From Gonapodya prolifera JEL478 (taxonomy: Eukaryota; Monoblepharomycota; Monoblepharidomycetes; Monoblepharidales; Gonapodyaceae), in contig KQ965765.1 in assembly GCA_001574975.1 (NCBI GenBank), positions 254,742-318,741 of the forward strand: DNA of 64,000 bases, in the 5' to 3' direction. Within the stretch, counting starts at the first letter, position 1. The number at the start of each line of letters is the position of its first letter. Position numbers and translations under genes: made by a program. Below the pieces are notes generated by a model that did no database searches, was not told where the DNA came from, and was given only the letters and a program-made list of their open reading frames with translations. Below are positions 25,773 through 37,525 of this stretch, piece by piece.

Positions 25773-26917
25773 TTGGCGTGGGCAACAACAAGCAGGTGAC
25801 GGTGGGCATTCCAGGGTTCAGGTCAACCAAGGTGAGTTTCTGTGTCCTCTGAGCACCTGTGGGTGCAAAGGGTCTGTAGGACATGCGTGGGGCAGGCGTG
25901 AAGCTGTACAAGGCATGTGGGAGGGACGCTGTGGAGATCTGACAGGAATGGTTACTATGAGGACCTGGTTGTTTCATCTTTTACCATCAATGGAGGCAGC
26001 GGACAAAATACCATGGTCTGGTGAGCAACTGCCACATTGGTGTCATTGTGGTTGGGAGGCCTCCTTGCTCCTTCAGAGGGTGTTACAGCTGCGGAGTATC
26101 ATGCTCTCAGAAGAATGTCAAGTGGGCACATGTCAATTGTGTGGCTGTTCACACCAATCTCAACAGTCTCCATCACGTCTTCTAACCACATCTTCTTTGC
26201 ATTACCAGGCAAAGAAAATCACCAGAACAGACCATGTTAACAGAAAACCACAAGGCAAGAAGAGATAGGAAAAGGACTTCAGTGGGGAAGAGGAGGGGCA
26301 AACATTGTGTAACACTGGGATTGTCCCTTTGGTCAGGCACTGTATTGATTACCCACTGAAGCTTACAATGGAGGGAGGAGGGATGTGGTGGAACTGACTA
26401 GAAGAGAAATACGATTTTTTTTTTTCATGGATAAGGGAACAATTTATCACTGAGATATCAGAGCTCAAATAGCAACGCAACCAACTAAAATCAGACTTTT
26501 CTGGACCCGCCTTGTTGCTTGGCAATCAACAATTGATACTCAGACCCTTACAACCCCTTGGCTTGTCTGTGGGGGTCTCAAAGCACAACAATTTCAGGCC
26601 TTATGTCATCCAAGTTCCTTCCCCTGGACTTTGCATGCATGCAAACACTTGCCAACATGTACATGTTTCCCATCCATTGAGCTGCGTGTATTCACACCAA
26701 GAGAGTGTCACGTGCTGCTTTTTAGACCAAATAATCTGCTTCACCTTGTAGATCATCCTGACCTGGCCACTTTCCTTGTTGACCATGATTCCATCAAACA
26801 GGTCATTGTTTGAACAATAAAATGCGGGAATAATGTAAGTGGAACTGGGGGCGCCAGCCCAGGAATGATCAGCGCCACAGCTGCGATTGCATGTTCGGCA
26901 GCATGTCCATACACATT
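25773..26917. other. Region between the convergent paralogs
   Basis: Contains overlapping ORFs on both strands. On the minus strand, 26601-26921 has a coding-like patch (FYCSNNDLFDGIMVNKESGQ, then YKVKQIIWSKKQ) that may be a further exon of paralog B. A T-run lies near 26416. It is otherwise unassigned. Confidence 0.35.
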
Positions 26918-28630
26918 TCACGTAAAACCTTTGTCAGTCTTTAGGGGATTCAAAACAATGTTCACTCCAGGGTTGAACACCTCTGGACTGTTGCTAAAGT
27001 CATCACCTTTTTCCACCAACAACATGTCCGACACCGCTTTCTGTGCACGCAGCTGCTGCTTACGCGTCCGTGGATGGGACGGAGCACTTGGTCCAGATGC
27101 AGGTTGAGTGGCACCGGCATCCGTTGGATATTGTTGGCAAGGGCCGTTGCTGTGAGCGAGGCGGTTGGCCTGGCCGCCGCCCTGGCAGTTGCAGGCGTAG
27201 GCAAGGTTGTCACGGTCCCTCTCCCATGGCACCTGCTCTTTTGTCCCTTTCACACCGTGAAGACTGCCCATCTTGTCCCTTGGGTAGGACATCCTATTCT
27301 GCCGCTTGTTGCGACCATTGTCCCCCTTCTCTCCTCCTGCATCGCCTCTACTCCCCTCATCCGTTTTATTCCTGCTACCATTGTTCCGCCCTTCTCTGCC
27401 ACTGGTGCTGCGCCGGTTGTCTCTTCTGTCGTATTCCCGTCTGGCGCCTCCACTTCCACATACGTTACCCTGTGAAATGTCCCAGATTCCCCCTTTGCTA
27501 TGGTCAGCCCGCATGTGATCTTCAGGTTGTTTGTCTCTGTCATCCTCTCTGTCTCTGTCCCTGCTGCGCTCTTGTTTTGCTGGGCGACAATTGAGGTTGT
27601 GGTGGTCATTGCTCGTGACGTCTTGCCTGTCACCCCGACCATTGCTCCTGGCACTTCCCCCAATGTCCGTACTGTCCCTTCCTGAATTGCCCCTTCTCCA
27701 AATGTCCCCCCAATCACTGCCCTGACCATCTGTTCTCACTCTCCTGTCCTCCCCTTTCCAAGCATCCCACCTATCATGGCCGCCATTGCCGCCCCGATGT
27801 TGGCCCCTTTTCCACTTATTTGCAACACTTCCACAAATTATACCAAACAGTGCATTTGCTGATGTTAGGACGGCGTTTCTTGCAACCTGCTCAATCTCCT
27901 GCAAAATTTTGCTCTCTTGCAATTTCAACGCGTTTGGTACATCCGTGGATAACTCTGTAATTTCAGAGTTCAAGTGCATGTTGTATTTTATCCAGCAGTC
28001 TGGCAAATCCAACAATCTCACTCCACCAGCATGATCAGTGGAAGTCAATTGATTCCCTTCCTGGTAGAAGAGACATGTCATGGCGTGGTGTCCATAGAAT
28101 CTTGGGTCCAAGTGCTCGCCACTGTAACAGTACCCACATGAAACTGCCATAGAGCTTGGCGCAAATATCAGTGGGTCATTATGGTGCAGCTCAAGTGCCG
28201 ACAGAGGAGCACGAGCCATTGACAAAGCGGTACTGTGAGGGATTGCAGGCGTGCGCAGTGAGGGGCCAATAGAATCGGTTGCATTAGATGGGAGAGGTGG
28301 GGCGCGGGGGGAAGGTGGTGAGGGCGATCATGTCTGCGCCCACCTGTGCCTCTTTTGGGGTGGCAATGGTGATTGTGAACGCGAACGGTCATGCGGGGGG
28401 GTCTCGTATTGCAGGTGAGTCCATGGAGCATACGAGGAGGGACGCGCAGAATCCAGACTGTGTGAATCGCAATGGTTGCGGCGGTGGAGAGAATTATGAC
28501 TGCTTGACCTGCGACAATGAGTATTACCAGGACTCTTGCACCTGGAACAGTGAAGTGGGGAGGGAGACCTGTTGGTGGACCCTGCAGGGGAGCGGGGCGG
28601 CAAGCTGGGTTGGGAGTTGGAGAGTGTCAA
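26918..28630 (-). CDS. Arg/Asp-rich protein gene, paralog B (frame interrupted at least once)
   Basis: The largest open frame in the accessory region (26918-28225, 435 codons), with coding-like sequence continuing upstream in the same frame to 28630. Features: an SP/RS-rich start (RSPSPLHCSRCKSPGNTHCR, SRSQSPLPPQK), a Cys/His cluster CGYCYSGEHLDPRFYGHHAM followed by TC, a helical stretch (LKLQESKILQEIEQVARNAV), then about 200 residues dominated by Arg, Asp, Gly and Asn with SQGNVCGSGGARREYDRRD. The tail is GVNIVLNPLKTDKGF. It shares CxPAK and SQGNVxGSGG...EYDR landmarks with paralog A in collinear order. The Cys/His cluster may bind zinc (inference). Whether the gene is expressed is unknown. 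Confidence 0.5.
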
Positions 28631-29910
28631 GCTTCCTCAACCAGAGGATTGCGGCTGCTGCCGTGAGTTGTTGCACAAGGGGTGAGGAGGAGATTGCGAG
28701 CGCAGGGAAAAGGAGGTGTGGAGAGTTTCCTGGAACAACTGCAGGGGGCTGCAGGACTGGTGGCAGGGGCCATCATTTCAGCTGTGTATGTTTGAAGGTC
28801 AAGTGGGAAGAGCATTTCTGTGGGACCTGGAGCGACAGGTGACATTTGTGATCCAACACCTTCAAACGTTGAGGCTTCAAAAACTCATGCTTTGTAGGGT
28901 GGACGGTATTTCTCCTGTAACATGACGGCCAAAATTGACGAGGTGCTGGGGAGAATGCAGGAGTTGACAGCCAGAAGGGGGGAAAGCTATGGATGTGCAG
29001 GTGGGGGGCAGGTGCACAAGGAAAGGAGTACAAGAACTCCCATCAAGCCATACAAGGAAACTCATTCAACAGAACCATGCCAAGCAACAAAAACCACTCT
29101 TGGAGTAGTAAGACTACTTGTCATTACTTTCCAGTCAATTATACAAATCTATCCAAGAGTGAGTAGTTGGGCCAGCAAACTCCAAGAACCAACTACATAA
29201 AACAAGTTTCCATTGCTGTTCCACGCCCCCCCTTTACACCCCAGACCCCATGCATATCATGCTCCAGACGTTGAGGAACCAGAGGAAGGAATCTAGCAGA
29301 GCAACACGAGTTACCCTAACCTTGTCCTTGCTTGCCACTTTGGCAGCAAGGCTCACCTGTAAATATTTCAAGTGCCTCTTGCAGAATTTGTTGAGCTGAG
29401 AAGCAGAACCCATGCATGACTTTCCTGCCAAGGCTTTTGTTCTGAATTTTGGCATTCCCTGTTAAAAAGGTCACAGGCAACACAAAACAAGAACACGCAA
29501 TGATTCTCACTTCATTTCAATCGTCAATTTTAGATTCTTGATTGCAGATCTGACTGGCTTGTGTACGTTGACAGTGCTCCCTCTGGAAACAAGAGGCTGT
29601 GTTGATGGCTATTTTGCTTGCATTCTTGCAGAAAATACCTTGCGTGAGCAACGAGGGCGCAATCTAATATGAGAAGATGTCTCACAAGCGGCTGCATAAC
29701 AACAGATGCGATATTCACTTACTGGTTCTCCAAAACCAACTGACAACCCTCCGAACCCCACACATGCTTTGACAACAAGCGGACAAATGCCTGTGCAATA
29801 CAGAATACAGATAGCTTTAACAAGGTCAGGGATACTCAGCCTGAAAACAAGGTGATCGAGTTCTCCAAAAAATCCCATCTTCTTGCCAACGTTGATCATG
29901 CATAAAATCA
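28631..29910. other. Upstream part of paralog B and spacer
   Basis: Several minus-strand coding-like patches (for example 29609-29911 and 29234-29455) could not be joined into a gene model. Nothing else was recognised. Confidence 0.35.
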
Positions 29911-30176
29911 TTCACTACCAAATCGGTAGCCTTTCAATTTCTACAAGGCTTGAAGGGCATGATTTACAATTGTTGTTGGTTGTGCAGAAAATGAGCCGCT
30001 ACCAATTCGGTAGCAACCAAAATTCTGCACAACCAACATTGTTCTGAAAATCCAATGTTGGTTGTGCAAAAAATTATTTCGTACCAAATTGGTAGCCCTG
30101 CATTTTCTGCCCGATTTGAAGGGCATGATTTACGGTTGCTGTTGGTTGTCCAGAAAATGGGCCGCTACTGATTCGG
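29911..30176. repeat. Palindromic repeat cluster, right
   Basis: Same units as 23069-23351 in the same orientation: CTACCAAATCGGTAG, the linker GGCTTGAAGGGCATGATT, then GGTTGTGCAGAAAATG... and ...CCAAAATTCTGCACAACC around GCTACCAATTCGGTAGC, followed by another TACCAAATTGGTAG unit. The two clusters bracket about 6.6 kb. Confidence 0.8.
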
Positions 30177-30267
30177 GCGGAGACCTTTTCCTGCACGACA
30201 AACCAGGTTTCTGACAAACCCATATTCGGACTATCTCCAAACACTTTCTTTCCCCGCCTCTGTCACA

Positions 30268-30789
30268 ATGCCTCCCTTCATCAGTGTGTATGATCCCGCA
30301 GTTTCCTATGAGACAAGTCTCACCTCCGTGGACGAGGATGTACTCTGTATGCAACTCGGAGTGGCGCCCACAACAGTTATCTACAATTCCCTAGCGCCTC
30401 AGATTCTAGACTCAGTGAACGGCGCATACCATGTGCAGGCTCATGGCTCCTACACAGTTTTTGGTGAAGAGACAACAGCAACCTTTGGAGCAACTGCGAC
30501 TCCAACCCCCTCCTATCCCAGGATTGGTGAAGAAGAGCACCATATCCTCTGAGCTTATTATGTCAAACATGCAGAAATTGCATGGTACCTGCGGAGTCAT
30601 AAATTTCCTGATCGACTATTGGGCAAAGGAAACCTTTCTCGCCGCAAGGGCAGGTACAGGTATGGGAGTCGCAACAGTCGTCAACAAGTCCCATCCGCAA
30701 TGGGACAAAGAGGGCGAGAGGAGGCGGATCAAAACGATAAATTATTGATGGTGAATGAGCACGACGGTCGAAGGAGTGGTTTTTATTGA
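30268..30789 (+). CDS. Hypothetical basic protein, two exons
   Basis: Exon 1 30268-30526 and exon 2 30575-30789, separated by a 48-nt intron with a GTGAAG donor and a CAG acceptor, give 157 aa in one frame. The N-terminus is neutral to acidic (MPPFISVYDPAVSYETSLTS). The C-terminal half is strongly basic (RLLGKGNLSRRKGRYRYGSR) and ends RRSGFY. No family recognised. If the intron is not spliced, the frame ends at 30552. It starts just after the right palindrome cluster. Its 3' end overlaps that of the uncertain minus-strand gene. Confidence 0.45.
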
Positions 30790-31464
30790 GAAAACGTGAT
30801 TATTGTCATCCCCAAAAAAAAATGTGTGCCGCCGTGCCCCCCGCCTAAATTACAGGTGGGCCGGACACCTGCCTTAACCAAAGTGGAGCGCTTCTTTCCA
30901 CGAGTTTGCTTGATGTGAACTTCCTTGCCTATCAATGATGTCAAACGATATACGATATCACCCAAATCAAGCAGAGCAAATGCGCATCACCTTGAGTAGA
31001 CTTCCTCGCACCGCTTTCCTCAAAGCTTGATCACCTAAGAATAGATCAAGCTCGCCTAATGGAAGTCGAATCCCATCGTTAAACGCAGACTGGGGCATTT
31101 GGATCTACTCCACGTTCATCTGGGATCACACCGAGCACCGACTAGCTTTGAATGCAACGTTTTCGGCGAAATTGTTGATTAGCATTGCGACGTTTGTCTT
31201 GGAGCAGCATTTCGCAATGTAAGAACCCTCTTTGAGCTCTACCTCACTGAAATAGTGCGTAAATCGGTCAAAAGAAAGCCGTAATTTCGATCAGCGAAGC
31301 GACAAAGCAGGTGATGGAGTACTGCAAGCGATAGCTCAATCGTCCTGCATAGTTACTCACTCTCTGAGATCAATCTTCACGGTAAACACCTCGACCCGCT
31401 CGTCACTGGCGGCTTCCCGTACAATCGCGATCGCGGGTCTGTAGCGCAACGTCGATGTGACCAT
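30785..31464 (-). CDS. Uncertain small gene
   Basis: The minus strand from 31464 reads MVTSTLRYRPAIAIVREAAS and on to FTVKIDLR. After a GTGAGT...TTCAG intron it continues in frame as DEVELKEGSYIAKCCSKTNV, then NNFAENVAFKAS. Further coding-like patches, PLGELDLFLGDQALRKAVRG and GDIVYRLTSLIGKEVHIKQT, follow but their junctions are not resolved. No known family. The start is divergent from the F-box-like gene at 31790, with about 325 bp between. Confidence 0.35.
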
Positions 31465-31789
31465 TTTCGAAAGGTGTTAACCGGCAAAATCTGTTCAACC
31501 GTGGCCACACTTCACGTTTCTAAGTCTCCTTGTCTCGCGCCCTCTGATTGAAACTCCGTTCATGTTGATTCTATATTGGGCGGTCTGGAAACTCTCGGCT
31601 TTTTGAAATGTAGACGTTACGAATATCCATATACAACTCCACGACTCTGCATCTTTGAACAACAAATTCTCTTCAACGAAATGAATAAACTGAATTGAAT
31701 AATGACACGTATTGGAACGTCTCGTGGCTAAAGTCTGACCACAGCTTACGATTCAGTTCCCTTCAATCACAACCACCTCTCCGAAATCA

Positions 31790-33357
31790 TGAGACCGCTC
31801 CGCAAAGCAGCATCAAAAGCATCCGAGCTCATCATCTTCCAGTTGAGGGGAGAGAATCTCGCGAACCATGATCCGAAAGCAAACAGTAACGGTGAGAACA
31901 TTTTCCCTACGCCTTAGATTTGTAACTGACGCGGATCCGCAACACAAATCCACTCAAGGCGCACCAGAGACCATCGATTTTCAGACTGGAGCAAAGCTGC
32001 GACTGAGCGACGACCAGATGGTGAGACCACTATCTCTACCAAGAACTTTGATGCTTTGCTGACGACGAAACACTCCACGATTCAGCCTTAGACGCAGCAG
32101 AAGCCATCATTTCTCCGACAGCCACAAAGCGGCGATTGAGTGACGATGAGGAGTACAAGGGTGACAGTGAGAACGAGTCATCACTCAAGCGACAACGGAA
32201 GAGCGACGGCGAGAAGGCGACAAAAGAGTCCACAAACCTTGATAATATGCCGCTGGAAGTTCTCGAGCGAATTGTGATGTGAGTTGGTGTTGGGAAGATC
32301 AGGTTATGAAGATATTTTGGGTCATGATACACAAGCCATAAAGGAACTTGAAACGCTGTCCCAATGCCGTCGCTCGTCTTGCTTTCGTGAACACAAACTT
32401 GCAATTTCTGATCGGTGGGCAGGATTTCTGGAGGGAAGTCGCCATCGTGAGTGTCCCGCACCATGTCTGATCCGGCATCCCTTTGCGGTTTCACAAGATG
32501 CCTTTCGAACAGAAACTCAACTTGCCGCCACCAAACCCAAGGGCTCGGAAGTATCGTACTTGGTTTGCGGTTGTTGGAAGGAAAGGGTGCGTGCGAGTGA
32601 CTGCAGTTCGACCTTTTGAGCAACTTAATGGAGCAATGCCTGCCTCTGTTCAGCGCGAATTTATGCCATTGGTGCTACGAAATTGTCCCCAAGAGTGACC
32701 TGCTCACCTTCGGTCCCGAGCAATGCTTCGCCCGTCTCTGCTCGACATGCCGGGGGCGCAAGTGGCCAAGTTGGGAGCCGCAGTGGTAGCAGGAGCAGGA
32801 CCAGTTCCGAATCCACCAGTGCCTGGTAAAAACCACACGTCGGGAAAGATCAACAAGGGCGACTCAAAATTCTACTACCACATTTCTGATGAGGACTTGA
32901 TGAAACTCGTGAGTGGCTCGACGAACATCTGAGATACAATACGACAGGTGGTAACGTATTTATGGCTACAATTACCAAGCCGTGCGCAAAGGTCCGACAC
33001 CAGTCGGGACGAGGCAACACGAAGCACGTCTGGGTGGAGGTGAGTCGATGCCGGTACTCGTCAACGTCCACTCGGCTCCCATTAACCTTTCATTTATACT
33101 TTCAAGTACCTCTATAACCACTCTCAAGTTCTGGAATGCGCAAGAAAGAAATGGGGCGGTGATGACGGGATACAAGTGAGCAATCGCGTCATTGTTCCAC
33201 CGATTTTGCGTATTCTGACGACTTGATGGACACCGTAAAGGCACGAGGGGCGCTCCGCGATCGACAATACAACGACAGGCTAGCGAGGCAGGAGGAAAGT
33301 GCTGAACAAGATACTGCGAATGGAAGCGCAGAATTGGAGGTCGTGACCGATTCCTAA
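31790..33357 (+). CDS. F-box-like protein with Cys-pair motifs
   Basis: Probable substrate adaptor of an SCF ubiquitin ligase. The N-terminus (MRPLRKAASKASELIIFQL) leads through two short exons to a low-complexity KRRLSDDEEYKGDSENESS region. The F-box core is NMPLEVLERIVM, completed after an intron (RNLKRCPNAVARLAFVNTNL-like, then FLIGGQDFWREVAI). A later exon has LPLFSANLCHWCYEIVPKSD and CFARLCSTCRGRKW, two CxxC pairs that look like a zinc site common in mushroom F-box proteins. The last exon ends LMDTVKARGALRDRQYNDRL...VVTDS at 33357. Exact borders of the middle exons are not fixed. Many F-box genes of this type are lineage-expanded in mushrooms (general knowledge). Confidence 0.65.
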
Positions 33358-33586
33358 GCCACTCCAGGGATAGGATCCGGGGTGGGAAGTAAGCCGGTGT
33401 CAAAAAGATATGAAAGATGTATGAAACCGTAGAATAAAGACGGTCTTTTACTTTACAACCGATGCCCCGCATTTTGTCGCTGGGGATTCGACGTGAGGCT
33501 GTCAGAGACGTTGCTTATTATTCCAAAGTGAAAGTTCTATTTAGTTCTCATCGTATAATCCTGTTGGTGCCTATTGCTGTTCAATG

Positions 33587-34757
33587 TTATTTTCTCTCTT
33601 CGCCATTCCACCAATCGAAAGCCATCCGCTCCACCTCCAAACTCGCGAGCACAAAAGCTGACTCTCCCAGCAAGCTATTCGGCCCAATTGGCCTCGTGGT
33701 GTAATACTGATACGTCGCGGTGGAGTTGAGGCCATTCACAGCGGCGGTGCCATTGTAGCCCAAAGTTCCGTTCTCGTAACGAACTACAAAGTTCTCTGCC
33801 ACGTAGGCATAGGCCCTCAGCGCCTTACTGATGTGGTCCCACGACGGTTCTATGACTTGCAGGCGCGACGCTTTGAGGATGCTGAAGATGTAGAGCGCCG
33901 TTGAAGAGCTTTCCAGGAAGTTTCCCTCTCTCCTAGGAAACGTAAGTAGTTGCCACCAGACACCCGTTGAGTTGTCCCCAAGGTCAACCAGTACCGGAAT
34001 AATAGCCTCTAGCATGCTGCGGGTGGCCGTCTGCACCGTCTGGGGAACGTGTGGGTATGCCTCAACCAAACCCATCAGGAACCAACCCATGGAACGACCC
34101 CAGACGTACGGGCTACCGACAGTGGTGGAATTCGCCCACACCGCCGTTTTCGATGCGTGATAGCCGTGCACGAGCAACCCTGACGGGTGTGCGCAGTGTG
34201 TCTGGAGGAGTTGGAGCTGCTTGAGCATCTCGGTGTCACTCCAGCCGATCTTGGCCATAAAGGGAAGGAAGCCAACGACGCTGTCGAGGTAGGACCAATT
34301 TGGGTAGACGAAGTACCAGAACCCGCCTTCGGGATTCCGGGGTTGGAGTGTGAGCGAGCCGTTGAGGATGCTGAGCGCGGACGACTCGTTTCCGGAGAGG
34401 GGGCGGTCGAGGTTGGTATCCCAGGGTAAGTCTGTCCATGGACAGTTTGGTTGACGCGTTGGCGGACTTGAATGAGGGCAGAGTGGCGTCCAGCACCGCG
34501 TCAAGATAACTCGAAAAGTTCTTGCCCTCGGGACACCACGAGTAAAGGTCAACCCAGGACCGGAGGGCGTGGGAGAGGACGCCAGCTTCGAGAGTGCTGG
34601 TGGGCGCTCCCGAGGAGACGATGCCCTGCCTGCGAGATATCACGGAGTCGAGCATTTGGGTTGAAAGCGGCCGGAACGCTTCCGGGGTTGGGAAGGCATC
34701 GGTGTGAGCAGAGATTGCCGTCAAGATGATTAGGGGGAGGACAGTTATTGCTCTCAT
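33587..34757 (-). CDS. Secreted GH105-type glycoside hydrolase (unsaturated rhamnogalacturonyl hydrolase-like), apparent frameshift
   Basis: Likely cleaves unsaturated galacturonyl ends from pectin fragments outside the cell. The N-terminal signal peptide is MRAITVLPLIILTAISAHTD. The catalytic alpha6/alpha6-barrel shows YPNWSYLDSVVGFLPFM, GLLVHGYHASKTAVWANS, SPYVWGRSMGWFLMGLVEAY and SSSTALYIFSILKA, fitting YteR/GH105 enzymes. The frame carrying the signal peptide and MDRLTLGY (to about 34425) continues in a different frame from NLDRPLSGNESSALSILNGS onward. There is no room for an intron, so one base appears extra or missing around 34415-34430. The rest is intact to the stop. Either a consensus error or a recent pseudogene; the high conservation on both sides favours the former. 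Confidence 0.8.
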
Positions 34758-36323
34758 GTTGAGATCGACCCGTCGACTTGGCGAAGAGCGAAGAAAAACG
34801 AACCGAAGGGTTTTCGTTGAGTTCGAAGAGTGTGTACCTTAAATCAGGTCGATGCCAAGACAGTAGAAGACGAGTGGCACATGAGACGATCTCCTTGCAT
34901 TGAAATCGATTTCTGCTCCTAATGCATCGTTGCTGGTTCTAGTCTGGCGCTGATGGAGAATGAAACGTAATCGCCAAGGAAGGAGGCTCCGTCTCCCCTC
35001 AGTCGGACCTAAGAAGCCCCCACATTTTGCTGCTTGCTTGAGCTTCAAGGCGCTACCCGACACTCAAAAGCTGGGACGAACGGGGGGCTCGCTAATAACG
35101 ATGAGCAACGCTGAAGGTGTGTCGGACAGGGGTTTCCAGCTCGCGATTCGATCGTGGCGTAACACGCGATCGCGCCATCTTTTCGGAGGTGATGCAGATC
35201 GGCAGAACCCCAGAGTTGGAGATGGTACGTGCGACAGGTCCGATGAGCGATCTGGTCCGATTCTGACCGCCTAAACGGTCCATTTCGTTTCACACCACGA
35301 AACATCAGGTCTCTTTCAACGCCGAATAAGGACATTCCTATCCTCTCTGGCGCGAGTTGGCTCCAGATATTTGGTCAAAGCTCTTCTCGACAGCGCAATC
35401 CCTGTGATGATAGTTGCATTCGTGAGTTTCTTTGGCTCAACATCGCCTTGTTCGAGGGTGTCGGGCATTCCAGATCAATTGAAGTGGACAATCCGCCCTC
35501 GTCTCCACCAGGCGATACCCATCATTCGCACAGCCCTATTTCTGTACGGCGCGTTGCTCCCTGTGGAAGGCATCTCCCCTCCCACCTGCAAACGTGAAAT
35601 CATGTGCACTTTTATTGGATCCAGACTCGCCATCTTCATCCCAGTATACGTTGCGATGATGCTTTTCAGCTGGAGAGAAAACCGAGTGGCACCTGCTCTG
35701 CGATTTTCAAGAGGTGGATGGGGATGGGCACTTCAAGCAACGAGTGAGTGGAACGATCTTCTCTCGACCCTCTTGAGTTCTTGAGTTGGCGCTGAAAACA
35801 CCCACCTGCCTTCGACCATTTCTCACCCCCGCGGACGGAACACTCTTCAAATGGCCACTCCAAAAGTCGCAATAAGCGTATTCGCGATTGGGTTATTCAG
35901 TGCCATTACGGCGGACGGGTTCTTGGCGAAGCACTGCAATTACAGCACTAGCTTGTTTTTTCCTTATTGACACGAAACAATGAATGGACTTCTCTCGGAA
36001 TTCTATCGGTTTACCCTGCACGGTCCAGAACTGTGAAAGGGTGCACCTGTTTAGGCATCGTTTTCCCCCTCATCCGAAGATAAATGAGACACACCGTCAT
36101 CTGCAATTCACACCTCTCCTGTATTCTGAGTGTTGGAAAGCGTGCTTGCTTGATTTTGTTGAAAAGGTGGGCCCGGCCAGTGGCCGAAACAGGGTACAAG
36201 TAATGTGGCATCTGGGGAAGTGGTGCAGCGCCAACTCTCCCTCGACCCCAACAACGCACAATATTTGCAACAAATCAAACGCAGAGCGCCATTCTACCAA
36301 ACATATCGCAAACTATTAACTCC
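34758..36323. other. Stretch between GH105 gene and PRE7
   Basis: A 138-codon plus frame at 35371-35784 is hydrophobic in parts (SAIPVMIVAFVSFFG, FIPVYVAMMLF) but has no convincing start. A 39-codon frame at 35851-35970 begins with a signal-like MATPKVAISVFAIGLFSA. Neither is supported enough to call a gene. The left part is the GH105 promoter. Confidence 0.35.
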
Positions 36324-37443
36324 TCAATCTAGCTTCAAGGGATACTGCGTTCTCTCGACGCCATCCTTCCTAATGATCCAAATCTCCACCATATCGCCCG
36401 TGTAGATGTCCCGCTCCGCCGCGCTCGTGAAAGCATCCTTGACAAGCTTGAGCACCTCTTCCAGGGGGAGGGGGCGGGGGGTCGCGCCAGCGATGTTGCG
36501 GAAGTTGATCTGGCGCGAGGTGGATTTGGTAAGAATAAGGTGGAGCCAAGAAAGATAGGGGAAGGAGGCGGAGAGGGAGCTTGGCTTACCTGGTTATCGA
36601 GGAAGGGCTGGATGAGCGACGCCGCGGATCCTCCCGCACGGCACGCTTCACGCTCAAACGATCCGACGGGATCGAAACTGTAGACGGCACCCTTTCCTAT
36701 TGGAATTGGTAGATACAGAGTCAGCGGGAAGGTACATGCGAGGGTGAATCGAAACAGACCTTCCTCATCAACACCACCGAGGATGTTGAAGACGTAGTAA
36801 GGGAAGAATCGTTTGCCGTACAAAGTGATGGAGAGCATTTGGGCGATAGCGGAGGTTGGCATTACTTTCTCGTGGCGATGGGCATACCACTTCGGGAAAG
36901 TTGACACGTTTCGTGAATTTCGAGAATTCGAAACTCCACAAAGGAGCCGTGACGGCGCTTACTTCGATTCTTTGTCCAAGTCGCTTCACTAGTGTCGCGC
37001 CGTCCGCAAAGAACCCGCTGGTCGCTAGGACTGCCTTGTCGGTGCTATGAACCAACCATGCCAGTCCCGGTTCCGCCCCGTATCAGGATTTTAATCGTCT
37101 TCAACAACACAGCCGTACGTGTCCGCAACGGTTGCTACTCACAGCTTGAACGCCTTGGGGGAGTATCGCGAGTTGATAGAGTACCCTTCGCTCTGGCGCG
37201 TATCGGCGGCAACCACGCAAAAGTCCTCTCCAGCTATGGCAACGGTGGTACCTCCGTTATCAGTGTACCTTTGGCCGGCGAGTTTTCATTGAAACATGGT
37301 GTGTTTTGAGTGGTGTTTCGAAGTAACCATGAGCGGCCGAACAGAGGGGACGCGACGACAGCTGCCGAGACTCACGGGCTGAATGCGTGCTCTGTGACAT
37401 ATCCATGAACTGGGTAGTCCGACCCGAACGCGATTGGTGCCAT
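36324..37443 (-). CDS. PRE7: 20S proteasome subunit beta type 6 (PSMB1/PRE7 family)
   Basis: Non-catalytic beta-ring subunit of the 20S core. Six exons on the minus strand: 37443-37376, 37268-37143, 37044-36963, 36889-36760, 36696-36590, 36509-36324, giving 232 aa. Motifs: short N-terminus [15 protein letters not shown] then [74 protein letters not shown] then [22 protein letters not shown], and C-terminal [20 protein letters not shown] with [14 protein letters not shown]. This pattern separates beta6 from the other beta subunits. All phases agree. The gene is divergent from the beta5 gene, with about 80 bp between start codons. Confidence 0.95.
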
Positions 37444-37525
37444 TGATTTGCTGAATTCGTGCAGGTTTCGTTTGCGCAAGCAACCCACTTTGGTGTCCGT
37501 AGTTTCCTTCAATCGAACCCGAAAT
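37444..37525. promoter_or_regulatory. Shared divergent promoter of PRE7 and PRE2
   Basis: Only 82 bp separate the PRE7 ATG (37443, minus) from the PRE2 ATG at 37526 (plus). It contains a TTGCGCAA palindrome near 37469. I see no TATA box and no exact yeast PACE element. An alternative in-frame PRE2 ATG-like start at 37448 would shrink the gap to about 4 bp. Confidence 0.6.

Noticed and set aside
27043-27594. Plus ORF opposite paralog B
   Set aside because: Antisense of the Arg/Asp-rich tract, giving the expected Leu/Ser/Pro-rich mirror.
23069-30176. Reading the two palindrome clusters as long terminal repeats of one element
   Set aside because: The clusters are strings of short palindromic units of unequal make-up, with no defined TG...CA ends or target duplication seen, so I keep them as repeats only.
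35371-35784. Hydrophobic 137-codon frame as a membrane protein gene
   Set aside because: No ATG at the start, no splice partners, no family pattern.
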